Source of the DNA: Palsa-892 sp963751615
GTDB lineage: Bacteria; Pseudomonadota; Alphaproteobacteria; Rhizobiales; Xanthobacteraceae
Assembly (NCBI GenBank): GCA_963751615.1
Contig: CAVVVG010000005.1
Location: 868,001-932,000 of the forward strand
DNA: 64,000 nt
Reading direction: 5' to 3'
In this document: one piece after another, positions 36,257-45,826 of the stretch
How positions within the stretch are numbered: position 1 is the stretch's first letter
Layout of the letters: each line of letters opens with the position of its first letter
Program-made: the position numbers and the translations under genes
Notes under the pieces: model-generated
Database searches by the model: none
What the model saw: the letters and a program-made list of their open reading frames with translations, nothing else
What the model was told of the DNA's origin: nothing

Positions 36257-36333
36257 GCGCCGGTAGCTCAGCTGGATAGAGCACCAGACTTCGAATCTGG
36301 GGGTCAGGGGTTCGAATCCTCTCCGGCGCGCCA
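36257..36333 (+). tRNA. tRNA-Arg (anticodon TCG)
   Basis: A full cloverleaf: acceptor GCGCCGG/CCGGCGC, D-arm GCTCAGCTGGATAGAGC, anticodon stem CCAGA/TCTGG with loop CTTCGAA (anticodon TCG, reads CGA), T-arm with GGTTCGAATCC, and encoded CCA. A T-run follows. Confidence 0.95.
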
Positions 36334-36780
36334 GTTTTTTAGTGGTTGTAGGTCACGCTTGCATGCGACGTGGTCGGCTATGCTACCGTGAAGTGCAATT
36401 TGCTTTCGATTTTTGGAAGATTTCAAATCTTAATGTGATGTTTAGGCACGATCGCACGACCGAGTAAGGAATCGCCCTTTTCATATTCAGTTTATAGCAA
36501 GGCCAAAATTCTTTCTGGGTCAGTTCCAAATTTGCCCCAAGTTCTGTCCCATATCCATATCAACCTCTCAGCTGATCTGTTTAGGAGCGCCACAATGCGC
36601 CCTTCGATCTGGCAGCTGTTGAGATAGGTCAAAGCAAAACAGCCATCATTGGTTTATCGTAAATTTTGCTCTAGCCTCGCCTTCGAATTGTCGATCCGAT
36701 TGCTGTGGAAAATCAATGGGCGTTTGGGACTTAATGCGCGGCCGGACACAGTGGTTACAATTTGAAAATCAGTTAGTGTC
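36334..36780. other. Intergenic region after the tRNA
   Basis: AT-richer than its surroundings, with no supported gene. A weak FNR-like sequence (TTGAGATAGGTCAA, 36619-36632) lies about 150 bases upstream of the PhaC-like gene; it matches eight of ten positions and is uncertain. The 3' flank of a tRNA is a common insertion point, but no repeated tRNA end was seen nearby. Confidence 0.4.
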
Positions 36781-37959
36781 GTGAGAACAGACCCCGATAC
36801 ATCGAGTTCAATTCAAACTGAAGCGCGTGAATTGCAGTCTCGCGAGGATGCAAACCGTCGGATTGCATCCCTCTTTAATTCGGGCCTGTTTTTCTGGCCA
36901 CGAATTGCTGCGGCATCAATCAGCAGCGCCACTGCGTCTTTCTTGGGCGAAATTGGGAATGCGCAAGCGACCAATAATCGAGATGAGCCGGGGCGTCGAG
37001 AACTGCAGTGGGCAACGGCGAATGTTGTGGCGCTGGAATTGTCTTCAATGCAACTGCGGAATTTCTCGTCGCGGAGAAAAGGCTGCTCGACTCTTATATG
37101 CGCTCCGTTTGCTCTTCACGGAGCAACAATCGCTGATTTTGCTCCGGAACACAGTTTGGTCGAGGCCTTGCACAAGGCCGGTTTAGGGCGGGTCTTTGTC
37201 ACTGACTGGCGTTCGGCTACAGCTGAGATGCGCTATTTTTCAATCGATACGTATTTGGCCGATCTCAATGTTGCTGTGGACGAACTCAACCCACCGGTTG
37301 ATCTCATCGGACTATGCCAGGGTGGTTGGATGGCTTTGGTTTATGCGGCTCGTTTTCCAAATAAAGTACGAAAACTGGTCCTCGTTGGGGCGCCAGTCGA
37401 TGTCTATGCCGGTAAATCACCGTTATCGCAGTTGGTGGCAACTGTTCCACTCGATGCATTTGACGATCTGGTGCGTGCCGGTGAAGGCCGAATCCGTGGA
37501 CAACGGGTGTTAGAGTTGTGGGGATCGGTGCTTGCTGCGGATCAGGTTGTTCAAGTGCTTCAAGTATCGCCGGGTGTTGACGCCGTTCACCTGCACGAGT
37601 TGGAAGAACGATTTCGGGAGTGGTACGCGTGGACGGTTGATCTGCCTGGAACCTATTACCTGCAGGTCGTCCGCTGGCTCTTTAAAGAGAACCAAATCGC
37701 CAAAGGGCGCTTTATAGCTCTTGGTCGTCAAATCGACCTTGCTGAACTTCGCGCGCCCGTTTTTTTGCTCGCTGCGCGTGACGACGAGCTCATAGCCGTT
37801 GACCAGCTCTTTGCGACCGCTCATCTAATCGGCACGCCAAAGGCTCACATAGAAATGGTAACTGAGCCCTGCGGTCACCTGAGCCTTTTTCTGGGAGCAA
37901 AAACTCTTTGCGAAACATGGCAGCGCATCGCTTGCTGGCTCGGGCGCGATCACCTGTAA
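36781..37959 (+). CDS. PhaC-like alpha/beta hydrolase
   Basis: A 392-residue protein from GTG 36781. It has the polyhydroxyalkanoate-synthase form of the lipase box, GLCQGG, with Cys179 in place of serine, upstream FVTDWRSAT, a late Asp in ARDDEL and a His in CGHLSLF, so the Cys-Asp-His triad of PhaC can be formed. It is far shorter than class I PhaC (about 590 residues) and lacks most of the N-terminal domain. It could be a PHA synthase-related enzyme of short type or a hydrolase. No phaR, phaE or phasin gene is next to it. Confidence 0.7.
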   Translation: MRTDPDTSSSIQTEARELQSREDANRRIASLFNSGLFFWPRIAAASISSATASFLGEIGNAQATNNRDEPGRRELQWATANVVALELSSMQLRNFSSRRKGCSTLICAPFALHGATIADFAPEHSLVEALHKAGLGRVFVTDWRSATAEMRYFSIDTYLADLNVAVDELNPPVDLIGLCQGGWMALVYAARFPNKVRKLVLVGAPVDVYAGKSPLSQLVATVPLDAFDDLVRAGEGRIRGQRVLELWGSVLAADQVVQVLQVSPGVDAVHLHELEERFREWYAWTVDLPGTYYLQVVRWLFKENQIAKGRFIALGRQIDLAELRAPVFLLAARDDELIAVDQLFATAHLIGTPKAHIEMVTEPCGHLSLFLGAKTLCETWQRIACWLGRDHL

Positions 37960-38007
37960 GGCGTATCGTCCCTAGCAAGCACATTATCCAACGAGATTGC
38001 TGCTATT

Positions 38008-39378
38008 TTAATCCTTTGCGATCGTTTTACTTATGCAGCGAACCCCCCGAGCATGGATTTCTTCCGCGCGTTCGTTAAACGACGTCATTGCTTTCGTCAG
38101 CTCTTTGTAAACATCATCATTGATCGTTACTGTCCCGAAGTTTGAATTCTCGCCATCAAACCGACCTTCGGCAGGTTGGTCCGCATGTTCGAACCAGTGA
38201 TAACCGACCAGTTCCGGTTGCATCAAACTGGTGGAGACGTAGTGTTCGAAGCCGCGCGCACGGTCGGCTTGGGTCGCCACTCGAGGGCCCGCGCCATTCG
38301 TATTCGGGAGACCGGAATCATCTCCCCGGAAGGAAAATTCTCCAATTAGTAGCGGCTTGCCGGTTGAAGCATAGGCACTCAATGCTCGTGCCGGATCAGA
38401 ATCATAACAATTGAACGCAATGACATCGAGATGACGAGCTGCTGCTTCGATGATCGCGCGCCTCGGGACGATGGCAAAACGACAACCACACACGAGGTGA
38501 TTTGGATCAGCAGCTTTCACCGCAGTTACGGTCAATTCAAAGTAGCGATTTGCTACTGCCGCAGCGAAAGCCTCGCAGTCAGCTTGGAATGCAACGTGCC
38601 TGTTATCATTAAGGCTAACTTTCATTTCCGCATTTTGCGCTTTCCCGTATGGCTGCTCATGATACGCAAGTGTGAAGAAATCGTCCCAAGAACGCGCGGG
38701 CGTGTTCCACACCGCCTTAAAGGCGTCGAAGTCGCGGTAACGTTCGCGAAGCAGCGCGATCGCCACGCGCCGACCAGGACTCGTAGCGGGCATATTGAGG
38801 AATATCGTTAGCAGTTCCTCGCGGCCACGCCAGTCCGGTCCCCAACGCAGCTCGTTATCAATGAACCATCCGATGATGTTCGGATCATCGCGCAGTGCGG
38901 CACATCGTTCGCCGGTCTCGCCTTTTACGAAGACGTCGAATTCCGGATCAAACACGTCAGGGAACGGATTGTCTGCTTGCGGCCGAGATTTCTTATTCTG
39001 GTTTAAAATAAACATACCGCCGAGGTTGACGATCGGTACTAGTGCAAGCGGCGACGGCCCAGCGTTTGCGACTGCCTCATCTGACCATGCACCGAGCGAA
39101 TTGAATCCCCAAGAAAGAAGGCGACGCGCCGCAATAGTACGCCATGCTTGTTCGCTGCCGTATTTCCGTTGACACGCTTCGGCATAGGGGCTGCGATCCG
39201 TGTTTTGGATTTGATCCTGATCGAACCGAACCGTCGTGACGCCTTTTGACAGGAAACGGCCACCGTCCGGATCGACTAACCACCAGACCCCATCGATTTG
39301 CTCAATACGAAAAAAGCCGGTCGCGCGAATGACCCTATCAATGATGCCGCCCCAACGCGTTTTGGATGCCCTCGTCAT
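38008..39378 (-). CDS. Clan GH-A glycoside hydrolase, agarase-like
   Basis: A 456-residue TIM-barrel hydrolase. The N-terminal FFRIEQIDGVWWLVDPDGGRFLSKGV is typical of agarase/beta-galactosidase-like families. FIDNELRWG supplies the acid/base Glu after Asn, and GEFSFRG the nucleophile Glu late in the barrel. No signal peptide, so it would act on sugars already in the cell. The exact family and substrate cannot be set by eye. It begins a run of sugar genes (GH4, SbmA-like, glucokinase, GH1). Confidence 0.72.
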   Translation of the reverse strand: MTRASKTRWGGIIDRVIRATGFFRIEQIDGVWWLVDPDGGRFLSKGVTTVRFDQDQIQNTDRSPYAEACQRKYGSEQAWRTIAARRLLSWGFNSLGAWSDEAVANAGPSPLALVPIVNLGGMFILNQNKKSRPQADNPFPDVFDPEFDVFVKGETGERCAALRDDPNIIGWFIDNELRWGPDWRGREELLTIFLNMPATSPGRRVAIALLRERYRDFDAFKAVWNTPARSWDDFFTLAYHEQPYGKAQNAEMKVSLNDNRHVAFQADCEAFAAAVANRYFELTVTAVKAADPNHLVCGCRFAIVPRRAIIEAAARHLDVIAFNCYDSDPARALSAYASTGKPLLIGEFSFRGDDSGLPNTNGAGPRVATQADRARGFEHYVSTSLMQPELVGYHWFEHADQPAEGRFDGENSNFGTVTINDDVYKELTKAMTSFNERAEEIHARGVRCISKTIAKD

Positions 39379-39414
39379 GACGCGCGTATGATTCTTTCGT
39401 CGTCCAATGGCTAA

Positions 39415-40698
39415 CTACGCGACGCATTTTCGGATATAGGGGCGGTTCAACTCCCATAACTCATTAAGCAGTTTGATCGCCGCGTCCGTAGAATTGATCA
39501 CGGGATCGACCAACAACGCTTGCAGAGCGAGTTCCTTGGAGGCATGCACAGCAGCATCGACTGCCAGTTGCTGAACACTTGCTTGCATGGAAACCAACTT
39601 GGCAATTGGGTCGGGCAATGGACCGAGCGAAACTGGATGTATACCCGCCGAATCCACCAGAATTGGTACCTCAACAGCCAACTCCGACGGCAGATTCGGG
39701 ATGACGCCCTGATTGTAGACCACCCCGGATTCGATGAGCTGCTTTTTATTGTGAAGAATCGCAGTGATGACTGATATAGCCCGCTCTCCCGAGGGCTCAA
39801 ACCAATCCGCTGGCATGGCGACCGTTCCGGAAAGCACGCGATCTAGCAACTGGCTCAATTCGGTACGCTGATGTTCGTCGTCCTCAAAATCGTAACCCCG
39901 CTCACCGGCCTCCCAGCCATACGCAACGTACTCACCCATATGATCGTCGCTGCATGTCACCCAATGGCCAAATGCGCGAAACATTTGTCGCGTGAGCGGG
40001 CGGAATGAGGAATCATAGCCCTTTTCCTTTTCGCGCAGCACTGGGTAGAGATCGTGTCCCGTCTGCCGGTGGCGAATTTGCAGCAACCATTGAAAGTGAT
40101 TGAGCCCTGCTCCCCACACATCTACTTGCTCGGCAGGCAGGCCCATAATGGTGGCCACGTCATCCTGGCTCATGAAAATGCCGTGACACAAACCAACAGC
40201 CCGGATCTTACTGTATTTCCCCAAGGCGCAGATGATACGACTTTCCGGATTGGACATATTGATCAGGAGCGCAGAAGGACAGAATGTTTCCATGTCCCCC
40301 ACAAAGTCGAAAATCATCGGTAGTGTACGCAGTGTAAAAAATAATCCTCCGGGACCACCATTTTCACCCAGCGTATGACGAATGCCATATTTTTTTGGAA
40401 TTTCGAAATCGAACTTCCACAATCGATTGCGATCGATTGCCGTCGAATTAATAACGAATTCGGCTCCGTCCAAGGCCGAGCGGCGATCTAGCGTATGTTC
40501 GATCTTTAACCTGGCAGTCGATTTCTCGTTCATCAATCGAGCGAGGGAAAAGGCGCGCGCCAGATGATCGGCATTTGTATCGACCAACGTCAGCGTGCTG
40601 CCCGACAATTCTTCGGACGAGAATACGTCTTTGAATAGACTTAGGCCGAAGGACATGCTTCCGGCGCCAATAAGCACAATTTTGGTTTCTCGGGTCAT
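39415..40698 (-). CDS. Glycoside hydrolase family 4
   Basis: A 427-residue NAD-dependent hydrolase: Rossmann GAGSMSFG, the second nucleotide contact, INSTAIDRN, the NMSNPE loop, GLCHG with the metal-binding Cys and His, and GLNHFQWL. GH4 enzymes use NAD and Mn to cleave alpha- or beta-glycosides (alpha-galactosidase, alpha-glucosidase, alpha-glucuronidase, 6-phospho forms) by a redox-elimination route. CHG fits the alpha-galactosidase/alpha-glucosidase group. It lies 36 bases after the agarase-like gene in the direction of transcription and is probably in one operon with it. Confidence 0.9.
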   Translation of the reverse strand: MTRETKIVLIGAGSMSFGLSLFKDVFSSEELSGSTLTLVDTNADHLARAFSLARLMNEKSTARLKIEHTLDRRSALDGAEFVINSTAIDRNRLWKFDFEIPKKYGIRHTLGENGGPGGLFFTLRTLPMIFDFVGDMETFCPSALLINMSNPESRIICALGKYSKIRAVGLCHGIFMSQDDVATIMGLPAEQVDVWGAGLNHFQWLLQIRHRQTGHDLYPVLREKEKGYDSSFRPLTRQMFRAFGHWVTCSDDHMGEYVAYGWEAGERGYDFEDDEHQRTELSQLLDRVLSGTVAMPADWFEPSGERAISVITAILHNKKQLIESGVVYNQGVIPNLPSELAVEVPILVDSAGIHPVSLGPLPDPIAKLVSMQASVQQLAVDAAVHASKELALQALLVDPVINSTDAAIKLLNELWELNRPYIRKCVA

Positions 40699-40884
40699 TC
40701 GTCACCATCGACTTACGATTAATAGGCTGTACTCAAGAATGACATAAGTCAAAACTAGCAGCATTACATGGCCGCAATTACTCTCCGCATTGCCGCATAT
40801 GGGTGTCGTGACATTGGCCGGCTTATCGTTTGGTGTAATCTGTTCAACAGAACCACGAATAAACTTTCTTAAATTTGAGTGACC

Positions 40885-42018
40885 ATGGCTCACGAGACCG
40901 GATCAGCGCCGGAACAGAGACTCCTCTACTCCCGTTTCTGGCAATGCGCTTCGGGATTCTGGCGGGGTACATCGGCTTGGCGAAATTGGATTCTGTGCGG
41001 GGCGCTGATCGTCATAGTGCTTGCGCAGCTAGTAGTGCAATATCGGCTCAATTACTGGAATCGAGACTTTTTCAACGCTCTTGCAGCCAAGGATGCGAAT
41101 GCCTTGAAGCATGAGGCCTTGCTTTTCTTACCCCTGGCCGCTGCAAGTATTGCGCTGGCGATTATTTCAGTGTGGGGACGAATGACCACACAACGCATGT
41201 GGCGAAGATGGCTGACAAAACATCTGATCAACTATTGGTTGGCCGATGAACATTACCGCCATCTCGACCGTGGTGGCGAGGGATATGAAAATCCTGAATA
41301 TCGAATCGCCGAAGACGCGCGCGTAGCGACGGATGCCCCCGTCGATCTTGCACTGGGATTGTTATCATCAGTGCTAATTGTGATCACATTTGTTGATATC
41401 CTGTGGAGCGTCGGCGGTGACATTAGATTCAGTATTTTTGGTTTGGCTATATGGATTCCCGGCTATTTGGTAATTGGCGTAGTTTTGTATTCGACGCTGG
41501 TCACTGCCGCGATGATGATCGTCGGACATCCCTTGATTGCCGTGGGACAGCGTCAGATGCAGGCTGAAGCGGAGTTCAGAGCCGCGGCAGACTTGATCCG
41601 CGAGACTGGTGAAGGCCTGACACCTGCAGGCAATGAAGCCGAGGAACGCCGCTCATTGTGGAATTCATTTCAGCAAGTGCTCTCAATATGGCGTGATCTA
41701 TGCTGGCAACTCATGCGTATGACATTGATTTCGAATGGAAATACTCTATTGGCGCCGGTTTTCGCTCTGTTTCTGTGCGCACCGAAATATCTTGCTGGCA
41801 CCTTATCCCTGGGCGAACTCACTCAGGCAGCCGCTGCCTTCACCACGGTGCAGGGCGCCTTCAACTGGCTTGTCGACAATTATCAGCGTCTGGCGGGCTG
41901 GACATCGTCAGCCAATCGCGTGGCAACGCTTCTACTTTCGATCGATGCTCTTGAACGCGCTGAGCAAGTCGTTCATACCCCAGATGCCACCCTAACTCCA
42001 ACCAAGATTGTCAAATAA
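40885..42018 (+). CDS. SbmA/BacA-like membrane protein without ATPase domain
   Basis: A 377-residue protein with about six membrane helices and the family features NYWNRDFFNAL, MWRRWLTKHLINYWLADEHYR, NPEYRIAEDAR and ANRVATLL. The ABC_membrane_2 group includes full ABC exporters (about 580 residues, with an ATPase at the C-terminus) and SbmA/BacA, which lacks it and is driven by proton flow. This one ends right after the membrane part, so it is SbmA/BacA-like in layout, which takes up peptides and antibiotics in relatives. No separate ATPase gene is next to it. ATG 40885 is favoured; GTG 40879 is in frame. Confidence 0.78.
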   Translation: MAHETGSAPEQRLLYSRFWQCASGFWRGTSAWRNWILCGALIVIVLAQLVVQYRLNYWNRDFFNALAAKDANALKHEALLFLPLAAASIALAIISVWGRMTTQRMWRRWLTKHLINYWLADEHYRHLDRGGEGYENPEYRIAEDARVATDAPVDLALGLLSSVLIVITFVDILWSVGGDIRFSIFGLAIWIPGYLVIGVVLYSTLVTAAMMIVGHPLIAVGQRQMQAEAEFRAAADLIRETGEGLTPAGNEAEERRSLWNSFQQVLSIWRDLCWQLMRMTLISNGNTLLAPVFALFLCAPKYLAGTLSLGELTQAAAAFTTVQGAFNWLVDNYQRLAGWTSSANRVATLLLSIDALERAEQVVHTPDATLTPTKIVK

Positions 42019-42161
42019 GCCTCGACCTTCACCCGAGGAAGCTAATTTGTATGTACTTCGGACGACATAATTCTCGTCCGCGGCTGAGCAACGCTGCAGA
42101 TCCACGGTTACAGCAAAGTTGAGATTCCAGTCACATGATCCAGGGCGAAGTATCGACAGGG

Positions 42162-43139
42162 TCATTTCAATTCTCTGCAATTATCCTGTGCTGCGAGCCA
42201 CTGCAATCCGATAAAAGCCGGATCGGGGTGGATAATAATACTGGTTGGAATTGCTTCAAGATATGAGCGGAAACGTCCCTTCGCTACAAACTGTTCTCGA
42301 AATTGGGAGCGCGCCGCGTATTCACATATTTGTGGCATGATTCCACCAGCGAGATAAATGCCACCTCGCGCCGCGAACGTAAGCGCAAGATTGCCGGCGA
42401 CCGTACCCAACATGGAACAGAACATATCGACCGCGGCGCGGCTTAAGGGACAGATGCCCTCGATGGCTGCTTGAGTGATTTCAAAGGCACGCCGTTCGGG
42501 CGTACTGATTCCGTCAATCGCGGCAATGGTGCGATAAAGATTTTCTAGCCCCCCACCTGATAATATGCGTTCGGCCGAAACATGCCCGAAACGCTGACGC
42601 AGACTATCAATAACAATGTCTTCGCGATGACACGAAGCGGCCATTGTGCTGTGACCGCCCTCCGAGGAAATCACGATCGGAGTTCCAGGGCCAAGCATGA
42701 GACAAGCCATGCCGAGGCCGGTTCCTGGCCCGAGCACTACTGCCGGCGCGCCGGGCTTAAGCTGGCCGGACCCAAGCATATAGACATCCGTTGATTTTAG
42801 GTGCGGAAGCGACCACGCAACCGCTTCAAAGTCGTTGATCAATCGCAGCGATGCCAATCCGAACATGGTGCGCAATTGCGGCCCATCAACGAGCCAGCCA
42901 CTATTTGTGATCACACAATGGTCGCTATGCACTGGTCCCGCTATTGCAAGACACGCGCGGGTGACGAGGTCACGCCTGTGATGTCGCGCAATAAAGGCGT
43001 CGATGGCATCCGCGATCCCCGTGTAATCAGTGACTGACAACGTCTCGACGGGGCTGAGTTTATCGTTCCTAAACAGCGCAAAGCGCGCTTTGGTCCCACC
43101 AATATCTCCCAACAACATTTGCTCGGCGGATTGCGCCAT
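42162..43139 (-). CDS. glk: Glucokinase
   Basis: A 325-residue Glk of the ROK-independent bacterial glucokinase family: N-terminal GDIGGTKARFAL phosphate loop, ITNSGW, LINDFEAVAWSLP, VLGPGTGLGMA and a C-terminal ARGGIYLAGGIMP. It phosphorylates glucose to glucose 6-phosphate with ATP. GGGAG precedes ATG 43139; an upstream in-frame start at 43160 is less likely. It is next to a GH1 beta-glucosidase on the same strand, 51 bases apart, so glucose released there would be used directly. Confidence 0.94.
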   Translation of the reverse strand: MAQSAEQMLLGDIGGTKARFALFRNDKLSPVETLSVTDYTGIADAIDAFIARHHRRDLVTRACLAIAGPVHSDHCVITNSGWLVDGPQLRTMFGLASLRLINDFEAVAWSLPHLKSTDVYMLGSGQLKPGAPAVVLGPGTGLGMACLMLGPGTPIVISSEGGHSTMAASCHREDIVIDSLRQRFGHVSAERILSGGGLENLYRTIAAIDGISTPERRAFEITQAAIEGICPLSRAAVDMFCSMLGTVAGNLALTFAARGGIYLAGGIMPQICEYAARSQFREQFVAKGRFRSYLEAIPTSIIIHPDPAFIGLQWLAAQDNCRELK

Positions 43140-43190
43140 GAGAACGCTCCCCCTGATCAAATAGATTGGTCACGAAAGAATGCCGGCCCG

Positions 43191-44576
43191 TCAATTCCGA
43201 ATTTCTCGAATCAGCTGCGAATACCAACGAGCAGAAGCTTTGGGTATGCGTCGTTGGGTTGGATAGTCCACATATACTAGCCCGAATCTTTTACTATATC
43301 CCGAATTCCATTCGAAATTATCGAGCAAAGACCAAATAAAATAACCGCGCACCTCGGCACCAGCCACCATCGCATCATGCATAGCTTGAGTATAGGCCGC
43401 CAGATAGTCGATTCGTTTTTGGTCGAAAATTTGCCCTGTCTCATCGAGCTTGTCATCAGTGGCAATGCCATTTTCCGTAACATAGATCGGCAATCGATAA
43501 TGCTCATAAGTTCTGAGTAGTTCATCACGCAGAGCTTGCGGTTGGATAGGCCAACCCATCGCCGTGCGAGGCAGATCTGTTGGCGCCTCACCGAGCGCAA
43601 CTCCCAGCGCTGAACCGGTATCTGCCCTGGCATAGACCGGTGAATAGTGATTGAAACCGAACCAATCCATCGGGCGACAAATGCGCACCAAATCTTCTGG
43701 CTGCTGAAACGGCTCTATGGCTCGGGCAAGTGATGGCGGATAATAACCAAGATGCTGCGGGTCGGGGAAGCAACGATTCCAATACTCATCCAGCAGTCGT
43801 GCCGCATCCTTATCCTCTGGTGTATCGCGTTCTGGAAAACAAGGCTGCCGACTGTGGATGCCGCCAATCAGAATGCCAGGCACCGAAGCACGCAGCACAT
43901 CGACAGCCGCGCCATGAGCAAGATTAACGTGATGAATCGCCTTCAAATAGGTTGGGAACCTACTCTGTGCATTCGCCCCAAATCCATAACCGAACAATGT
44001 AAAGATCGAAGGCTCGTTAAACGTTGCGAACCGTTTAACCCGGTCACCGTAACGCCGCCCAATGACGTTCGCATATTCAGCAAACCAACTGACGCTATCC
44101 CGGTTTGCCCAACCACCCAGACTTTCGAGCACCTGTGGCAGGTCCCAATGATAGAGACAGAGCCATGGCTCGATGCTGGCAGCACGTAACGCGTCAATCA
44201 GACGATCATAAAAAGCAAGACCAAGTTCGTTAACCGAGCCAATCCCCTGCGGTAAAATGCGTGGCCACGCTATCGAGAAACGATATGCCTGAATTCCGAG
44301 ATCTCGCATCAACGCGACGTCTTCGGCATAACGATGATAGTGGTCGCAAGCCACATCACCAGTATCGCCATTGGCGATGGTCCCTGGCTGCCGGCAATAA
44401 ATATCCCAGACACTCTCGCCGCGGCCATCTTCACGCGTTGCACCTTCAATCTGATAGCTTGATGTCGAAGCCCCCCATATAAAGTTACGAGGCCAGCGGC
44501 TGTATATGCGCTCGTGCCCTTGCTGATCAACCGCGCGTGATCTGCCGTTGGATGAATTTGATTGCGTTAGGACCAT
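43191..44576 (-). CDS. Beta-glucosidase, glycoside hydrolase family 1
   Basis: A 461-residue GH1 enzyme. FIWGASTSSYQIEGA is the N-terminal GH1 signature, TFNEPS holds the acid/base Glu and IYVTENG the nucleophile Glu; YFIWSLLDNFEW is the substrate-binding loop. No signal peptide, so it cleaves imported beta-glucosides in the cytoplasm. With glk downstream and GH4 and the agarase-like enzyme on the other side of the SbmA-like gene, it is part of a small glycoside-use locus. No transport or regulator gene clearly dedicated to sugar is in the window. Confidence 0.94.
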   Translation of the reverse strand: MVLTQSNSSNGRSRAVDQQGHERIYSRWPRNFIWGASTSSYQIEGATREDGRGESVWDIYCRQPGTIANGDTGDVACDHYHRYAEDVALMRDLGIQAYRFSIAWPRILPQGIGSVNELGLAFYDRLIDALRAASIEPWLCLYHWDLPQVLESLGGWANRDSVSWFAEYANVIGRRYGDRVKRFATFNEPSIFTLFGYGFGANAQSRFPTYLKAIHHVNLAHGAAVDVLRASVPGILIGGIHSRQPCFPERDTPEDKDAARLLDEYWNRCFPDPQHLGYYPPSLARAIEPFQQPEDLVRICRPMDWFGFNHYSPVYARADTGSALGVALGEAPTDLPRTAMGWPIQPQALRDELLRTYEHYRLPIYVTENGIATDDKLDETGQIFDQKRIDYLAAYTQAMHDAMVAGAEVRGYFIWSLLDNFEWNSGYSKRFGLVYVDYPTQRRIPKASARWYSQLIREIRN

Positions 44577-44789
44577 ACTGTTAAATCAATACACCCAACG
44601 ACGATCGGGCCGCGGAAATTTAGCCGTCATTTAGATCGCGACCGGCAAGAGCGCGACGATGAATGTTTACTTCTTGGCCCGGAACTAGGGTTTGCAGGAT
44701 ATTTACGTTAAGTCATTAATCAGCCGAACGCCACGATCGAAAATGCAGGCCACTTCCTGAAGTAGGATGCGGCTATGTATCCTCAGGCC

Positions 44790-45209
44790 TCACTTTTTCC
44801 GTTTGGACTTTGTGTTGCCAGGCGCGTAGGCCGCGTAACTCAGCCAGGCACCGAGGGCGAGCAAAACAATGCCTTCGCCCACGATCCAGCTGTTCGAAAC
44901 GATCGTCACCATCGTGCCACCGACCATTTCCACTGTGCGCGGAAACACAATGCGAATGACGCCGCCGATCACGGCCAGCCAACCGATGAGGGTGATGGCG
45001 GCGCGCCAGTCAGCGGTCCATTCATTGTGCGTGTTGACGATCGCAAGGCCTGCAGTGAGTGCAAGCAGTCCTGAGAGATAGATGAGCGCGTAGCTTTTCA
45101 GGAATTCCTGCGCCATTGCGCGCAAAGTGTCGGCATTGAAAATCATCGCGACGCCGATCGCCACGAGTAATGGCCCGATGAGTTTTGCGAGAAAGATTGA
45201 TCGTTGCAT
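44790..45209 (-). CDS. Small four-helix membrane protein
   Basis: A 139-residue protein with four hydrophobic segments (about 8-25, 38-58, 70-90 and 105-125) and a Lys-rich C-terminus. AAAGGGACAG precedes ATG 45209, so this start is preferred to a longer frame from 45299. I do not recognise a known function. Similar short integral proteins are common in Rhizobiales genomes. Confidence 0.68.
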   Translation of the reverse strand: MQRSIFLAKLIGPLLVAIGVAMIFNADTLRAMAQEFLKSYALIYLSGLLALTAGLAIVNTHNEWTADWRAAITLIGWLAVIGGVIRIVFPRTVEMVGGTMVTIVSNSWIVGEGIVLLALGAWLSYAAYAPGNTKSKRKK

Positions 45210-45826
45210 GTCGCTGTCCCTTTCGCCCCTGTGAACCGCCAACGGTTTTTGCCACCGGCGGGACTCTATTGACTTAACGTATATCAACAGCGTCCGCATG
45301 AAACAATCTGTGACTTAGAGCAGCAGCTTGGTGAATTGTTCCGCCGCTGTAGCAATGTGCTGTTTTTTCATAAGATAAAGGATCGTATCTTCGGACCTCG
45401 AAAAACTGAGACAAACGCGAAGTCCCGTAGCTCGGCTGGATAGAGTGGCGATTTCCTAAGATATTGACCGATCGCAGACTATTAACCGGATTCAACAATC
45501 TGGAATGATCCGGGGTGAGTAAATCGAAGTTAAAAAACCAATACTCTTTATGGGCATCAGCTCGGTTCGATTACCGGCATACGGAAGACTGCTACTATTT
45601 AAACAGCGCCTTCATTCGCACTGGTTGCCCCCTACACCAACGCCACACGTTCCACTGAATAGAATGTGATTGCTAAAGGAGCAATATTTTTTGCAGGATG
45701 GTTCGGATGAACTCACGGCGCCGGATGTATCAAAAATCTGAGGAACGAATAAAAAATCAGAAATACCGCAGCAGCCATTCTCATACCGCGATTAGGTTGC
45801 TTTTCAACTGACGAACAATTTCCGAT
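45210..45826. other. Intergenic region with a dispersed repeat
   Basis: No supported gene. Holds repeat copy A (45424-45535). A minus-strand frame across the repeat is broken in other copies and is not called. Confidence 0.6.
45424..45535 (+). repeat. Dispersed tRNA-like repeat, copy A
   Basis: Best full-length copy, with copy B. GCTCGGCTGGATAGAG at 45430-45445 resembles a tRNA D-arm, and GGATTCAA at 45488 a T-loop. The end TAAATCGAAGTTAAAA is also shared with copy B. Confidence 0.75.

Noticed and set aside
36257..36333. tRNA-Arg as the attachment site of an integrated element
   Set aside because: No duplicated tRNA 3' end and no integrase gene were found in the window.
45424..45535. Repeat copy A as a functional tRNA gene
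   Set aside because: D-arm and T-arm resemblance only; no seven-base acceptor stem, no anticodon stem and no CCA could be folded by eye.
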